NCBI GenBank assembly: GCA_030148225.1
Contig: JASBTX010000034.1
Coordinates: forward strand, 1 to 64,000
Length of the DNA: 64,000 nt
Direction: 5' to 3'
Source: Paracoccaceae bacterium
Lineage (GTDB): Bacteria > Pseudomonadota > Alphaproteobacteria > Rhodobacterales > Rhodobacteraceae
A program made the position numbers and the translations under genes. Below are positions 43,807-52,807 of this stretch, one piece after another. The first letter of the stretch is position 1. The number at the start of each line of letters is the position of its first letter. Under the pieces are notes generated by a model. That model saw nothing but the letters and a program-made list of their open reading frames with translations. It had not been told where the DNA came from and made no database searches.

Positions 43807-44695
43807 ATCATACGCGTTACTGCTGGCGCTGCTTGTTCTGGGAGGTGGCATTTTCTTTGCCACCGGCAGCGAGGTGATCATCCGGACCTACATCAAACCC
43901 GGAAATGATTATGAAAAACTGCGCGAAGACTTGCGCAGCAGCCCTGCAGCCTATTTCGCCGTTGCCGACTCTCACGGTGCATCTGCATTCGAAAACCAAA
44001 ATGATTTCATCAATCTGTCCAGCCCCGGCGACAACGTCGAAACCAGCATCACAAAGGCCGAGTATTTTCTGGCGAATGCGTCCCGCCGTGGTTTGATCCT
44101 GCAGGCTGATGTTCAGCTTTTTGCCCCATACAGACTGACAAGAAGTCAGGAACCGCTTCAGCGTGATCTCACAGTGCCCGAGGACCCGTATTTTCAGTTT
44201 CTGCGTCCGCATTACCGGCGATACCTCGTCGAATTCTGGAAACAGTTGCCCGATCTTGTGAAACCGCGTGATGTTGATGCCCCGGCACCAACTATACGCG
44301 AGAGTGCGCGCATTATAGACCAGCCCAAGGAGGCTATTCGAAAACAAGCCCAAATCAGAACGCAGCTTCACCAGCCAATCATGGACATATCGGCCACATG
44401 GCAGGGGCGCGCCTATCGCAATTTCCTCAAATCGGCAAAGGATCGGGGGCTGCAGATCTGCATGGTCTCTTTTCCGCTCAGTTCCTACTATCGTGACGAA
44501 ATGGCCGACGCGCCCGGATACGCGGCGGCGCGTGAGTGGTTCCGATCGCTTGCATCCGAATTCGATGTGACCTATCTGGATCACTCTCAGGCGTTGGCGG
44601 ATGACGCTTTCCGCGACGTCGATCATCTTAATTCCGGGGCCAAAAAGGACTATTCCCGCAAGGTCCTCGGCGCCTGTTTTCCGGAGTTCGGGTGA
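43781..44695 (+). CDS. SGNH/AlgJ-like periplasmic acetylation partner
   Basis: 304 residues from GTG 43781, one membrane anchor at about residues 11-30 (YALLLALLVLGGGIFFATG), then a periplasmic domain. FAVADSHGASAFE places the nucleophile Ser in block I; the carboxy-terminal DVDHLNSGAKK provides the Asp-x-x-His-like pair. This matches AlgJ/AlgX and DHHW/SGNH O-acetylesterase-fold partners of MBOAT acyltransferases. It probably performs the last acyl transfer onto the glycan. I chose 43781 because earlier codons give only a shadow of the MBOAT gene. Confidence 0.75.
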   Translation: MSSFTFSSKSYALLLALLVLGGGIFFATGSEVIIRTYIKPGNDYEKLREDLRSSPAAYFAVADSHGASAFENQNDFINLSSPGDNVETSITKAEYFLANASRRGLILQADVQLFAPYRLTRSQEPLQRDLTVPEDPYFQFLRPHYRRYLVEFWKQLPDLVKPRDVDAPAPTIRESARIIDQPKEAIRKQAQIRTQLHQPIMDISATWQGRAYRNFLKSAKDRGLQICMVSFPLSSYYRDEMADAPGYAAAREWFRSLASEFDVTYLDHSQALADDAFRDVDHLNSGAKKDYSRKVLGACFPEFG

Positions 44696-45711
44696 AAGTC
44701 GCGATTAATTTCAAACCCATAGATGGGCCTTGGGGTGGTGGTAATCGCTTTGTTCGGGCTTTGATCGAAGCGCTCAATACACGGCATCACACTGTTGTTC
44801 ACCACCTCAATGATCCCGATATTGATCTCGTCCTGATGATCGATCCGCGGGTCCGTATCCCCAATATTGCCTTTGGAGCAGGCGCTATTCAGCGCTATCG
44901 CCATTTCCAAAATCCCCGGGTTGCGGTGGTTCATCGGATCAATGAATGCGATGAACGCAAGAATACCCGTGATATGAACTTCCGTTTACGTCTCGCAAAC
45001 AGGGTGGTTGATCATACGGTTTTCGTGGGTGCATGGCTCAAGGATTTATCTGTCTGGACCGGTACGGGTGAATGGAGCGTTGTTCAGAACGGTTCTGATC
45101 CGCAGGTATTTCATCCGCTTGGCGGCAGCGTGTGGAACGGCATCGACAAGCTCCGCCTCGTGACGCATCATTGGGGCGGCAACTGGATGAAGGGCTTTGA
45201 CATCTATTCCCGTCTCGACCAGATGTTGTCGTCACCCGAGTGGAGTGCCCGCATCGAATTTACCTATATCGGGAACCTTCCAGCTGGCTTTGCATTTCAA
45301 AACGCTCTCCATATCGGCGCACTGGACGGAGAGGCGCTGGCCGACGAATTGCGCCAAAACCATGTATACGTCACCGGTTCAATGAACGAGCCCGGCAGCA
45401 ACCACCAGACCGAGGGAATGCTGTGCGGGTTGCCGGTTCTCTATCGTAATTCCGGGGCTTTGCCCGAATATTGCGACGGATATGGAATCATGTTTGACGG
45501 TCCGGGTGATTTCGAAACTGCGCTTGATCAGATGATACAGGACTATGCGGAATTCCTGCCCAAAATGACCGATGTGCCATGGACAGCCGCGCGAACGACC
45601 CAGAAGTTTGTCGATTTGTTCGAAGACCTGCAAAACAGGTCTGCGGAAATCAGCAAAAGCCGAAAAAAGATCGGTCCACTGGCGACGCTGTTGAACCAGC
45701 TACCGTTTTAG
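44692..45711 (+). CDS. Glycosyltransferase, GT4-like
   Basis: 339 residues. It opens VAINFKPIDGPWGGGNRFVRALIEAL, the sugar-nucleotide transferase pattern with a GGxxxF loop. A QNGSDPQVFHPLGG motif ends the first domain and the donor domain has EPGSNHQTEGMLCGLPVLYRNSGALPEY. GTG overlaps the preceding stop. Part of a set of sequential transferases that build the repeat unit. Confidence 0.85.
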   Translation: MKVAINFKPIDGPWGGGNRFVRALIEALNTRHHTVVHHLNDPDIDLVLMIDPRVRIPNIAFGAGAIQRYRHFQNPRVAVVHRINECDERKNTRDMNFRLRLANRVVDHTVFVGAWLKDLSVWTGTGEWSVVQNGSDPQVFHPLGGSVWNGIDKLRLVTHHWGGNWMKGFDIYSRLDQMLSSPEWSARIEFTYIGNLPAGFAFQNALHIGALDGEALADELRQNHVYVTGSMNEPGSNHQTEGMLCGLPVLYRNSGALPEYCDGYGIMFDGPGDFETALDQMIQDYAEFLPKMTDVPWTAARTTQKFVDLFEDLQNRSAEISKSRKKIGPLATLLNQLPF

Positions 45712-45748
45712 GTCAAACGCAACCTCGGACAACCCGGAGACCCACATC

Positions 45749-46531
45749 ATGCTGAAAGATTTCACAATCAGCGCCCACGATGAAACCGATGAAACCGATT
45801 TCGTCGAACAGTACTGGACGCGGGTCTGGGAAGATAAGGGCGATCTTTATGGCGATGTCGACAAGATCGGGCGCAGTGAAGAGCACGCCATCATGAAACC
45901 TTATCTGCAAAAACTGCCGAAAGGCAGCCCAATCCTGGACGGGGGTTGCGGACTGGGCGACTGGGTGCTGTTTCTGGAAAAACAGGGTTTCAAGGCAACC
46001 GGTCTTGATCTCAGCCGCAAGACGATCGACCTCCTGCAGGAAAAGTTTCCTCAGGCACGTTTTATCGCCGGCGACATCCGCGAAACGGGGTTCGACGACA
46101 ACAGCTTTGATATTTACTTTTCCTGGGGCGTGTTCGAGCATTTCGAGAATGGCCCGGATGACTGTATTCGCGAAGGGTTGCGTGTGCTGAAACCGGGCGG
46201 CCACCTTTTTATGAGCGTTCCCATGCAAAACGTGCGCCAAAGCATTCGCTATGCATTGAAAAAACCTGCACCCATGGCCCCGAAAGAGCGATTTTATCAG
46301 TATCGTTTTTCGCGGGCTGAACTGTACCGCGTGCTCGAGTCTCATGGGTATGAAATCGTAGACATTATTCCACTGCACAAGCGACAGGGCGTATTGCGCA
46401 GCCTGCATCACGAATTTGGCCTGCCGCTGAGTTGGACCCTCACGCGCGCATTGGCCGCGGCACTTTCTCCGATCCTGCCCGCATCATGGTTCTCGCATAT
46501 GCAAATGGCCGTCGCACGCAAACCTTCCTGA
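45749..46531 (+). CDS. SAM-dependent methyltransferase (class I)
   Basis: 260 residues. SAM motif I is ILDGGCGLGDWVLFLEKQG (Glu/Asp acid at GLDLSRK), followed by GDIRETGFDDNSFDIYFSWGVFEHF and the VLKPGGHLFMSVPM strand. It may methylate a sugar hydroxyl or an amino sugar of the polysaccharide. It has a 37-base spacer before it, one of the few gaps in the run. Confidence 0.85.
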   Translation: MLKDFTISAHDETDETDFVEQYWTRVWEDKGDLYGDVDKIGRSEEHAIMKPYLQKLPKGSPILDGGCGLGDWVLFLEKQGFKATGLDLSRKTIDLLQEKFPQARFIAGDIRETGFDDNSFDIYFSWGVFEHFENGPDDCIREGLRVLKPGGHLFMSVPMQNVRQSIRYALKKPAPMAPKERFYQYRFSRAELYRVLESHGYEIVDIIPLHKRQGVLRSLHHEFGLPLSWTLTRALAAALSPILPASWFSHMQMAVARKPS

Positions 46532-46535
46532 GATC

Positions 46536-47651
46536 ATGGTGCATTCCCTACGCAGATGGCGCTATCGTGCACCCTGCCTCATGTGGCGCGCGGCATATGC
46601 CAGTAAAATTGCCCACCCCCCTGCCGCTCCGGTTCAATTCATAATTGAACGTGCCGACTGGGCGATCAGACGGGTCGGTGAATCTGTTCGGAATGAATTA
46701 ATCGCCCAACAGCCCGGACTGATGGAAACAACGACCCATCCGGAACGGATAGCAGGACGCGTTGCCCATTTCGGCTCGCAATATATGTGGCTCAGCTGGG
46801 GGGATCACATGTCAGGGGCCAATCGCTATGTCGTCTCGTATTTCCACGGGAAACGTGAAGATGGACCCGAAGTTTCAGCCCATATCGACAAGATGCTTGA
46901 ATCGGTTCCAAGGCTGTCCAGAATCGTTGCCAGCGCAAGCAAGGTCGAACAGCGCCTGATCAGCTGGGGAATTCCGCGCGAGCGGGTTGTCAGAATACCA
47001 ATTGGTGTCGACACATCGCTGTTTTCAATCCCGAATTCGGATCAGAAAAGGCTGGCAAGAAAAAAATTTGGCTTTGGTGATGAACAACTGATTATCGGCT
47101 CATTCCAAAAGGACGGCGTTGGCTGGGGTGACGGTATGGAGCCGAAACTCATCAAGGGACCTGATGTGTTTTTGGATGCGGTCACCGAACTCAACCGGCA
47201 CCGCCCGGTCGCCGTATTACTGACAGGTCCGGCAAGGGGATTTGTCAAAAAGGGGCTCGAAGACGCGGGTATTCCCTATCATCACACATATGTTCAGGAT
47301 TACTCAGATCTGGTTGAATGCTATCATGCGCTCGACCTCTATCTCGTCACTTCCCGCGAAGAAGGCGGCCCTATGGGTCTTATGGAAAGCATGGCCTCGG
47401 GCGTGCCCGTGGTTTCCACCGATGTAGGCATGGCTGGTGATTTGATCACAGACGGCATTACGGGCGGCCTCGTCGCACCCGAAGATACCAAGAGCATCGT
47501 CAACAGGTCCCTCGAAATTTCGGCACTGCCCGATCAGGGTCATGCCTTGCGCACTAAGGCCAAGAAGGCGGTCGCCGTGACGGATTGGTCCATCGTGGCG
47601 CGTGACCACTGGACAAAGGTTTACCAACCCCTGATCGAGGAAATGGCGTGA
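46536..47651 (+). CDS. Glycosyltransferase, GT4-like
   Basis: 371 residues. The first half has VVSYFHGKREDGPE and IPIGVDTSLFSIP. The second half, from about residue 180, has FQKDGVGWGDG, then TSREEGGPMGLMESMASGVPVVSTDVG, the E-x7-E donor-binding motif of GT4 enzymes. The start at 46536 (MVHSLRRW) gives a rather basic, Arg-rich amino-terminal 40 residues. GTGA overlap with the next gene. Confidence 0.87.
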   Translation: MVHSLRRWRYRAPCLMWRAAYASKIAHPPAAPVQFIIERADWAIRRVGESVRNELIAQQPGLMETTTHPERIAGRVAHFGSQYMWLSWGDHMSGANRYVVSYFHGKREDGPEVSAHIDKMLESVPRLSRIVASASKVEQRLISWGIPRERVVRIPIGVDTSLFSIPNSDQKRLARKKFGFGDEQLIIGSFQKDGVGWGDGMEPKLIKGPDVFLDAVTELNRHRPVAVLLTGPARGFVKKGLEDAGIPYHHTYVQDYSDLVECYHALDLYLVTSREEGGPMGLMESMASGVPVVSTDVGMAGDLITDGITGGLVAPEDTKSIVNRSLEISALPDQGHALRTKAKKAVAVTDWSIVARDHWTKVYQPLIEEMA

Positions 47652-48727
47652 TCTCCCGAAATGTCCTCAGATGGGGTTGGCGCCAGGCATTGACCATACG
47701 GGTTGCCGCATCGGCTTTCGTGCGCAGACGTCGTGGCGGGCCGTCGGTATTCTATGGCGGCGCGCGCGCAGGGGAAGTAGGGGGTACACTGGTCAAAGTG
47801 CAGCGCCTGCAATCCTATTTTCCAGAGGACCGTCTGCGCTTCAACATTGTCTACGGCCTGTCAAACGCTCCCTATCTTGCCCCTGCTGCACTTGATATTC
47901 TTCGCAAACGCGGCATTCCGCTTGTGATAAACCAGAACGGGGTATTCTATCCGGGCTGGTATCCGACCGGATGGCAGAACATGAACAGAACCATGGCGCA
48001 TGGCTATCATCGTGCGGATCATGTGTTCTGGCAGAGCGAATTCTGCCGTCGTGCGGCTGACAAATATCTGGGTCCTCGTTCTGGCCCGGGTGAAATCCTG
48101 AACAATGCAATCGACCTGACCAGATTCAAACCATCTGTGCGCTCCGCTTCCGATACTCCTCAGGTGCTGATGTCGGGCAAATTCGACGCTGAAAGGTTCT
48201 ATCGGCTCGAATCCGCCATTGCGGGTATCGCGGCAGCGCATCGGCAGGGTATCAAATGCAATTTGCGCGTGGCCGGCAAGATGACCCCAGGCTGCCGCGC
48301 TGGCTTTGATCGGCACGTAGCCAAAGCTGGAATTGGCAATCATGTATCGTTTACGGGACCATATACTCAGGCAGAAGCCCCACAGATTTATGCCGACGCT
48401 GACATCTATCTGACCACAGCCCATATGGACCCCTGCCCCAATGCCGTGATCGAAGCCCTTGCCTCGGGTCTGCCTGTTATACACACCTCTACCGGCGGGC
48501 CGCCTGAATTGGTTGGGCCCGATGCCGGTGTTCAACTCGAAACCGCAGAAGACTTCTCCGACGTCAGCACGCCGCGCGCCACAGATATTGCTTCTGCTCT
48601 CGAAACCGCACTTTCTGAGAGGTTGAACATGTCCCGCGCCGCGCGCTACCGAGCAGAGGACAGATTCGACATCACCAAATGGATCAAACGCCACCGGGAC
48701 GTTTTTGAACGATTGACGGGAGAATGA
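47648..48727 (+). CDS. Glycosyltransferase, GT4-like
   Basis: 359 residues from GTG. The amino half contains FYGGARAGEVGGTLVKVQ and INQNGVFYPGWYPTG, and the donor half has VLMSGKFDAERFYRLESAI and TAHMDPCPNAVIEALASGLPVIHTSTGGPPELVG, a typical E-x7-E GT4 region. It probably adds another residue of the repeat unit. It ends three bases from the next methyltransferase. Confidence 0.88.
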   Translation: MISRNVLRWGWRQALTIRVAASAFVRRRRGGPSVFYGGARAGEVGGTLVKVQRLQSYFPEDRLRFNIVYGLSNAPYLAPAALDILRKRGIPLVINQNGVFYPGWYPTGWQNMNRTMAHGYHRADHVFWQSEFCRRAADKYLGPRSGPGEILNNAIDLTRFKPSVRSASDTPQVLMSGKFDAERFYRLESAIAGIAAAHRQGIKCNLRVAGKMTPGCRAGFDRHVAKAGIGNHVSFTGPYTQAEAPQIYADADIYLTTAHMDPCPNAVIEALASGLPVIHTSTGGPPELVGPDAGVQLETAEDFSDVSTPRATDIASALETALSERLNMSRAARYRAEDRFDITKWIKRHRDVFERLTGE

Positions 48728-48728
48728 T

Positions 48729-49499
48729 GTGAGACAAAATTTACGAAACCTGCTGCTGGGGATCGTGTGGCTGGCATCGCTCCCTGCCCGTCTGATTCCG
48801 TTTCGGCTCCGCCGAACCATCCTCATGTTTCTGTTCATGAGCGAGTCCCGCATCGGCACACCAAGCGATGCGCTGGTGCGGCTCTACGACTTAACGGACG
48901 ATCTGGAACGCGTGGTCAGCGAACGCGCTATGGCCATGAATGGCGGTGAGCATCCGAAACATCGGCTGATCGGATATCACCAGTTCTTTGTTGACCGGAT
49001 AGCGCCGGGAGAAAACGTGATGGATGTCGGTTGCGGCCCTGGTGCTGTTGCCCGCACTATTGCCCGCGCGCATCCCGGTTCTCAGGTCGTTGGTGTGGAC
49101 TATGATCCGGCCAAGCTTGCGCTCTGCCGGGCAGGCGACAACCCTGCCAACCTGTCCTGGGTCGAGGCGGATGCAACTCAATCCGTGCCCGAAGGTGATT
49201 GGCAGGTGATCGTCCTGTCGAATGTGCTCGAACACATTACCGATCGCATAGGCTTTCTGCAGGCGCTGCAGGCCAAGGTTGATCCTGATCGTATCCTCAT
49301 TCGCGTACCGCATTTTGATCGTAGCTGGCACCTGCCTTTACGCCGAGAAGTCGGTGCCAATTACTATTCTGACCCGGATCACAAGATTGAACCGACCGAG
49401 GCCGAATTTCGTGTTGAACTTCGGCAGGCGGGCTTTGAGATACCGGAACTGATGACGGTCTGGGGCGAAATATGGGCAGTCACCAAAGCAAAGCGTTGA
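48729..49499 (+). CDS. SAM-dependent methyltransferase
   Basis: 256 residues from GTG. SAM motif I is VMDVGCGPGAVARTIARAHP with the acidic loop VDYDPA, then WVEADATQSVPEG and SNVLEHITDRIGFL. The amino-terminal 60 residues are basic and partly hydrophobic (LLLGIVWLASLPARLIP), so it may associate with the membrane. Its function could be modification of a terminal sugar. It overlaps the next gene by 28 bases. Confidence 0.85.
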   Translation: MRQNLRNLLLGIVWLASLPARLIPFRLRRTILMFLFMSESRIGTPSDALVRLYDLTDDLERVVSERAMAMNGGEHPKHRLIGYHQFFVDRIAPGENVMDVGCGPGAVARTIARAHPGSQVVGVDYDPAKLALCRAGDNPANLSWVEADATQSVPEGDWQVIVLSNVLEHITDRIGFLQALQAKVDPDRILIRVPHFDRSWHLPLRREVGANYYSDPDHKIEPTEAEFRVELRQAGFEIPELMTVWGEIWAVTKAKR

Positions 49500-50350
49500 G
49501 CTCGGATCGCCCGCTCATCAGTATTGTTTTGCCTTGCTATAACTCGGGGCAATATCTGGATAAGGCGCTCTTGAGCGTTGATGAACAAACCTATCCCAAT
49601 ACCGAAGTGATTGTCGTCGATGACGGATCAGACGATCCCAAAACCTTGGCTGTGCTGGGCAATCTGCCCGCCCATATCAGATTGATCAGACAGGAAAACC
49701 GGGGCCTGCCAGGTGCGCGCAACGCGGGCTTTCAGGCGGCGTTAGGTGAATTTGTGCTGCCGCTTGATTGCGACGACTGGCTTGCTCCGACCTTTCTGGA
49801 ATCTGCTTTTGATACGCTTTCGACCTCATCAGAAGCCTCGTATTCCTATTGCCTGATTTCACTCGAGGGAGAGCGCAGCGGAACGCTGAACAAGGGGTAC
49901 AATTTCTTTGAGCAACTGTTTTTTAACCAGATGCCCTATTGCCTGCTGATTCCAAAGGCTGTTTGGGTCGAAGCGGGCGGATATGACGAAACCATGCGCC
50001 GTGGCTACGAAGACTGGGAGTTCAACATTCGTCTGGGAAAGCTGGGGTATTTCGGCGTCGTTCATGCCCAGCCACTGTTTCACTATCGGGTCAGCAAAGA
50101 TGGCATGCTTCAAAGCACATCCAGCCGCCTGCACTGTGATCTGTGGACTGATATTCAGGCCCGAAACCCGCAGCTATATGGTATAAATTCGCTCTTATCG
50201 ATCTGGTGGGCGAACCGACGCAAACCCACGACCTACCCCAAGTTCTTATTGTTTGGCTGGTGGTGCCTCAACCGCATCCTGCCACCATCCATTTGCAACC
50301 GGCTCTTTGCCCGCCTTCTGAACTATTCCCAAAGCAACCGGGCAGGCTGA
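49472..50350 (+). CDS. Glycosyltransferase family 2
   Basis: 292 residues. LISIVLPCYNSGQYLDKALL, EVIVVDDGSDD, ENRGLPGARNAGF and the DxD-like LDCDDW for metal binding are the classic GT2 order, with EDWEFNIRLG near residue 185. Inverting GT-A enzyme; one of the last sugars of the repeat unit. Last gene of the 22-gene run; it is followed by a convergent dioxygenase. Confidence 0.92.
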   Translation: MGSHQSKALSSDRPLISIVLPCYNSGQYLDKALLSVDEQTYPNTEVIVVDDGSDDPKTLAVLGNLPAHIRLIRQENRGLPGARNAGFQAALGEFVLPLDCDDWLAPTFLESAFDTLSTSSEASYSYCLISLEGERSGTLNKGYNFFEQLFFNQMPYCLLIPKAVWVEAGGYDETMRRGYEDWEFNIRLGKLGYFGVVHAQPLFHYRVSKDGMLQSTSSRLHCDLWTDIQARNPQLYGINSLLSIWWANRRKPTTYPKFLLFGWWCLNRILPPSICNRLFARLLNYSQSNRAG

Positions 50351-50360
50351 TCAGATCGCT

Positions 50361-51281
50361 TCAGAAGTGCGGGTCAACTGGATATGGTGCGGTTTTGGGT
50401 CGACCGTTTGCAAACCAGTCATCATAGTCGGGTGGGTCCATATGCGGGTAAGCGTGAAAAATGATCGCAAGCCTCTCGTTGCCCGGCTCTGGAAACCCGC
50501 CTTTGTGGACGCAGTTGTTCCTGAAAAACAGTACGGCTCCGCTGTCACTTACCGGTCGGGTGACATTCAGCATTCCGTCAATTTGATCCGCGTAGTATTC
50601 CGCCTTCAAATTCCGGATATCGGCTTTTGAAGCTTTTGGCGAGCGTTGCAAAAATCGTCTTACATGTCGGGCGCAGCCTATCAGCAGTTTTCGCGACGCA
50701 GACCACGGCAACAGTTCCATCGCACCCTGTTCCGCGCGCGCCCCCCCGGGATAGTAAATGATATTCACGCAGGTCCCGGGTCCGCCGTCGCTATGCCAAA
50801 TCTGAGAACCGATGGGACTGTCGTCGAAAGCAACACTTTTGAACATGACCGACAAGAAAATCTTGTAATTGCTGCCGAAAACTTCATTCAGAAATGGTTC
50901 CAGCACATTTTCCGACAGAACCCGCAGTTCTGGGAACGACGTCAGAACGTCTGATGTCAGTTTGATCTGGTTGCCGGCTTCGTCCGCCTCCCATCGCAGA
51001 TTGGCAGGTTGTGAATTGATGCGTTCAACAATCTGCGCACCAACAGTCTTTGTATGATCATTTTCGATAAAGGCGGCACCCTCGTCCAGGAATTCGGCCG
51101 CTTTGGCTTTCAGAACGGGATCAACCGCCCGATTTTTGCCTGACTTCGCAAAGGCGGATCGGCAGCGATCATGGTATTTGTGATATTTGATGGAGTTTCT
51201 GTACCCAAACGTACTTCTATTCGCCCTGATCGACAGGATCTGCGGCAGTATCGCCAGTTCGGATCGCAGGTTTGCCAGCAT
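50361..51281 (-). CDS. Phytanoyl-CoA dioxygenase-like Fe(II)/2-oxoglutarate oxygenase
   Basis: 306 residues from ATG 51281, preferred over a TTG at 51332 because a GAGG lies 8 bases before it. The iron-binding His-x-Asp is in IWHSDGGPGTC and the distal His in NNCVHKGGFPEPG, followed by ERLAIIFHAYPH. PhyH-family enzymes hydroxylate small molecules, and in glycan or natural-product clusters also lipids or sugars. It lies on the opposite strand, alone, between two glycosyltransferase genes, so its link to the polysaccharide is uncertain. Confidence 0.85.
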   Translation of the reverse strand: MLANLRSELAILPQILSIRANRSTFGYRNSIKYHKYHDRCRSAFAKSGKNRAVDPVLKAKAAEFLDEGAAFIENDHTKTVGAQIVERINSQPANLRWEADEAGNQIKLTSDVLTSFPELRVLSENVLEPFLNEVFGSNYKIFLSVMFKSVAFDDSPIGSQIWHSDGGPGTCVNIIYYPGGARAEQGAMELLPWSASRKLLIGCARHVRRFLQRSPKASKADIRNLKAEYYADQIDGMLNVTRPVSDSGAVLFFRNNCVHKGGFPEPGNERLAIIFHAYPHMDPPDYDDWFANGRPKTAPYPVDPHF

Positions 51282-51657
51282 GGTGTTGTCCTCGTTTCCG
51301 GGGACGATATGCTCATTCGATGGTGGTTTCAAATTTCATATCACCTTCGAAGACTGATTTTGTTCGTCTTAGATATCTGCGGACGTTCTGACCCATGTCT
51401 CACTGCAAAACTTACAATAATTAAGTAGCATTGCCACCTTAATGACTAATAATTAGTGATTTTGCGCGTTACCCCCTGCTTTTCCTAAACACGCTCTTTA
51501 TACGTGATAAGTATCCCTTATCGTGTTTAGACTTCTAAGGGCAGGAAATCGAGGAAACCCACTGGCACGCACGGCCCTAACACCGCTGCAAATCATATGG
51601 ACCGTCAGATACGCACCTGATAGCCCATGATAAATTCCTGCGGGGCACCCAACCCGA
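51282..51657. promoter_or_regulatory. 376-base AT-rich divergent intergenic region with nested dyads
   Basis: No convincing gene. It holds CTAATAATTAG, a palindrome at about 51446-51456, and a larger dyad: CTAAACACG at 51485-51493 with CGTGTTTAG at 51522-51530, inside which GATAAG (51506-51511) pairs with CTTATC (51517-51522). It separates the dioxygenase gene (minus) from the GT4 gene at 51658 (plus) and is likely to carry both promoters and an operator. Regulatory function is not shown. Confidence 0.45.
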
Positions 51658-52803
51658 ATGCCAATGAAAATCGCCTTTGTGGTCAACAACGCCGGCTTTT
51701 TTGCCACCCACCGCCTCGGCATCGCCATCGAGGCATCGTCACGTGGTCACACAGTGCATCTCTTTGTGGGTCAGCCTGGCTCTGCCAGCGTGGAACCCTG
51801 GGCGTTGAACAAAATTCGCGACGCCGGTGTGCCCGTGACGCAGCTGGGATTTCGATCCGGCGGCATGAACCCCGTCACCGAAATTGTGGGACTTGTGCAG
51901 TTGCTATTGGCGCTGCGACGCTATGGCCCTGACATCATTCATTCCGCGACGCCCAAGGCCAATCTCTATACCGGTCTCGTCGCGCGCCTCCTCGGAAACC
52001 GGCGGATGGTCTTTGCAATTTCGGGCCTTGGCACCCTTTTTACCAGCAGCGGGAAATTGACGCTTGTACAGCGAAGCATACGCAACCTCTATCGTTTGCT
52101 CCTGAGCGTTGCCTTTGCAAATCCACGCAAATCAATCATCGTACAAAACAATGTGGATGCCGGTTTCATCACCCACCTGCGCGGGGTCGGGCCTTCTGAC
52201 GTCGCGCTGATCGCAGGATCAGGTGTCAATCTGAAACAGTTTGCCAATGGCGAGAAGAAACCCCTGGTGTTGTTTCCGGCGCGCGTGCTTGCCGACAAGG
52301 GCGCACGCGAATTCGCAACGTCGGCAATTGCGCTCTGCCAGAAATATCCTGACTGGCGTTTTGTTATCGCCGGACCGGCGGATTACGACAATCCCAAGGC
52401 CATCCCCCAGCCGGAAATTGATCAATGGACCGCCGCCGGTATCGAGCATCTGGGATTTGTTGAGAATATGGCCCCGCTCTTCAATGCTGCATCGATTGTC
52501 TGCCTGCCCTCCTACCGCGAAGGTTTTCCCAAGGTTCTGATGGAGGCTGCCGCTGCGTCTGCGGCTGTGGTGTCGACGGATGCGATTGGCTGTCGTGACG
52601 CCTTTGTCGCGGATCAGACCGGGCTGCAGGTGCCGGTGGCCGATAGCGGCGCGGTTGAGCGGGCGCTGGAGCAGTTGATCATGGATAAAGACCTGCGCGA
52701 GCAGATGGGTCGGGCCGGGCGGGCGCTGGCCGAAGGGCGGTTTGGCGAGGACCGTATCATCGCCCGCATCTTCGGCCTTTATGACGCGCTGATGATGCGC
52801 TGA
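51658..52803 (+). CDS. Glycosyltransferase, GT4 (PglA/TuaC-like)
   Basis: 381 residues. MPMKIAFVVNNAGFFATHR opens the acceptor domain, with IHSATPKANLYTGLVARL, and the donor domain has FPARVLADKGAREFA, SYREGFPKVLMEAAAASAAVVST (E-x7-E region) and GCRDAFVADQTGL. The family often adds the first sugar after an initiating PglC/WcaJ-type transferase; such an enzyme is at 61671. ATG 51664 is a possible alternative start. It is convergent with parB, five bases from its stop. Confidence 0.9.
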   Translation: MPMKIAFVVNNAGFFATHRLGIAIEASSRGHTVHLFVGQPGSASVEPWALNKIRDAGVPVTQLGFRSGGMNPVTEIVGLVQLLLALRRYGPDIIHSATPKANLYTGLVARLLGNRRMVFAISGLGTLFTSSGKLTLVQRSIRNLYRLLLSVAFANPRKSIIVQNNVDAGFITHLRGVGPSDVALIAGSGVNLKQFANGEKKPLVLFPARVLADKGAREFATSAIALCQKYPDWRFVIAGPADYDNPKAIPQPEIDQWTAAGIEHLGFVENMAPLFNAASIVCLPSYREGFPKVLMEAAAASAAVVSTDAIGCRDAFVADQTGLQVPVADSGAVERALEQLIMDKDLREQMGRAGRALAEGRFGEDRIIARIFGLYDALMMR

Positions 52804-52807
52804 CCCC

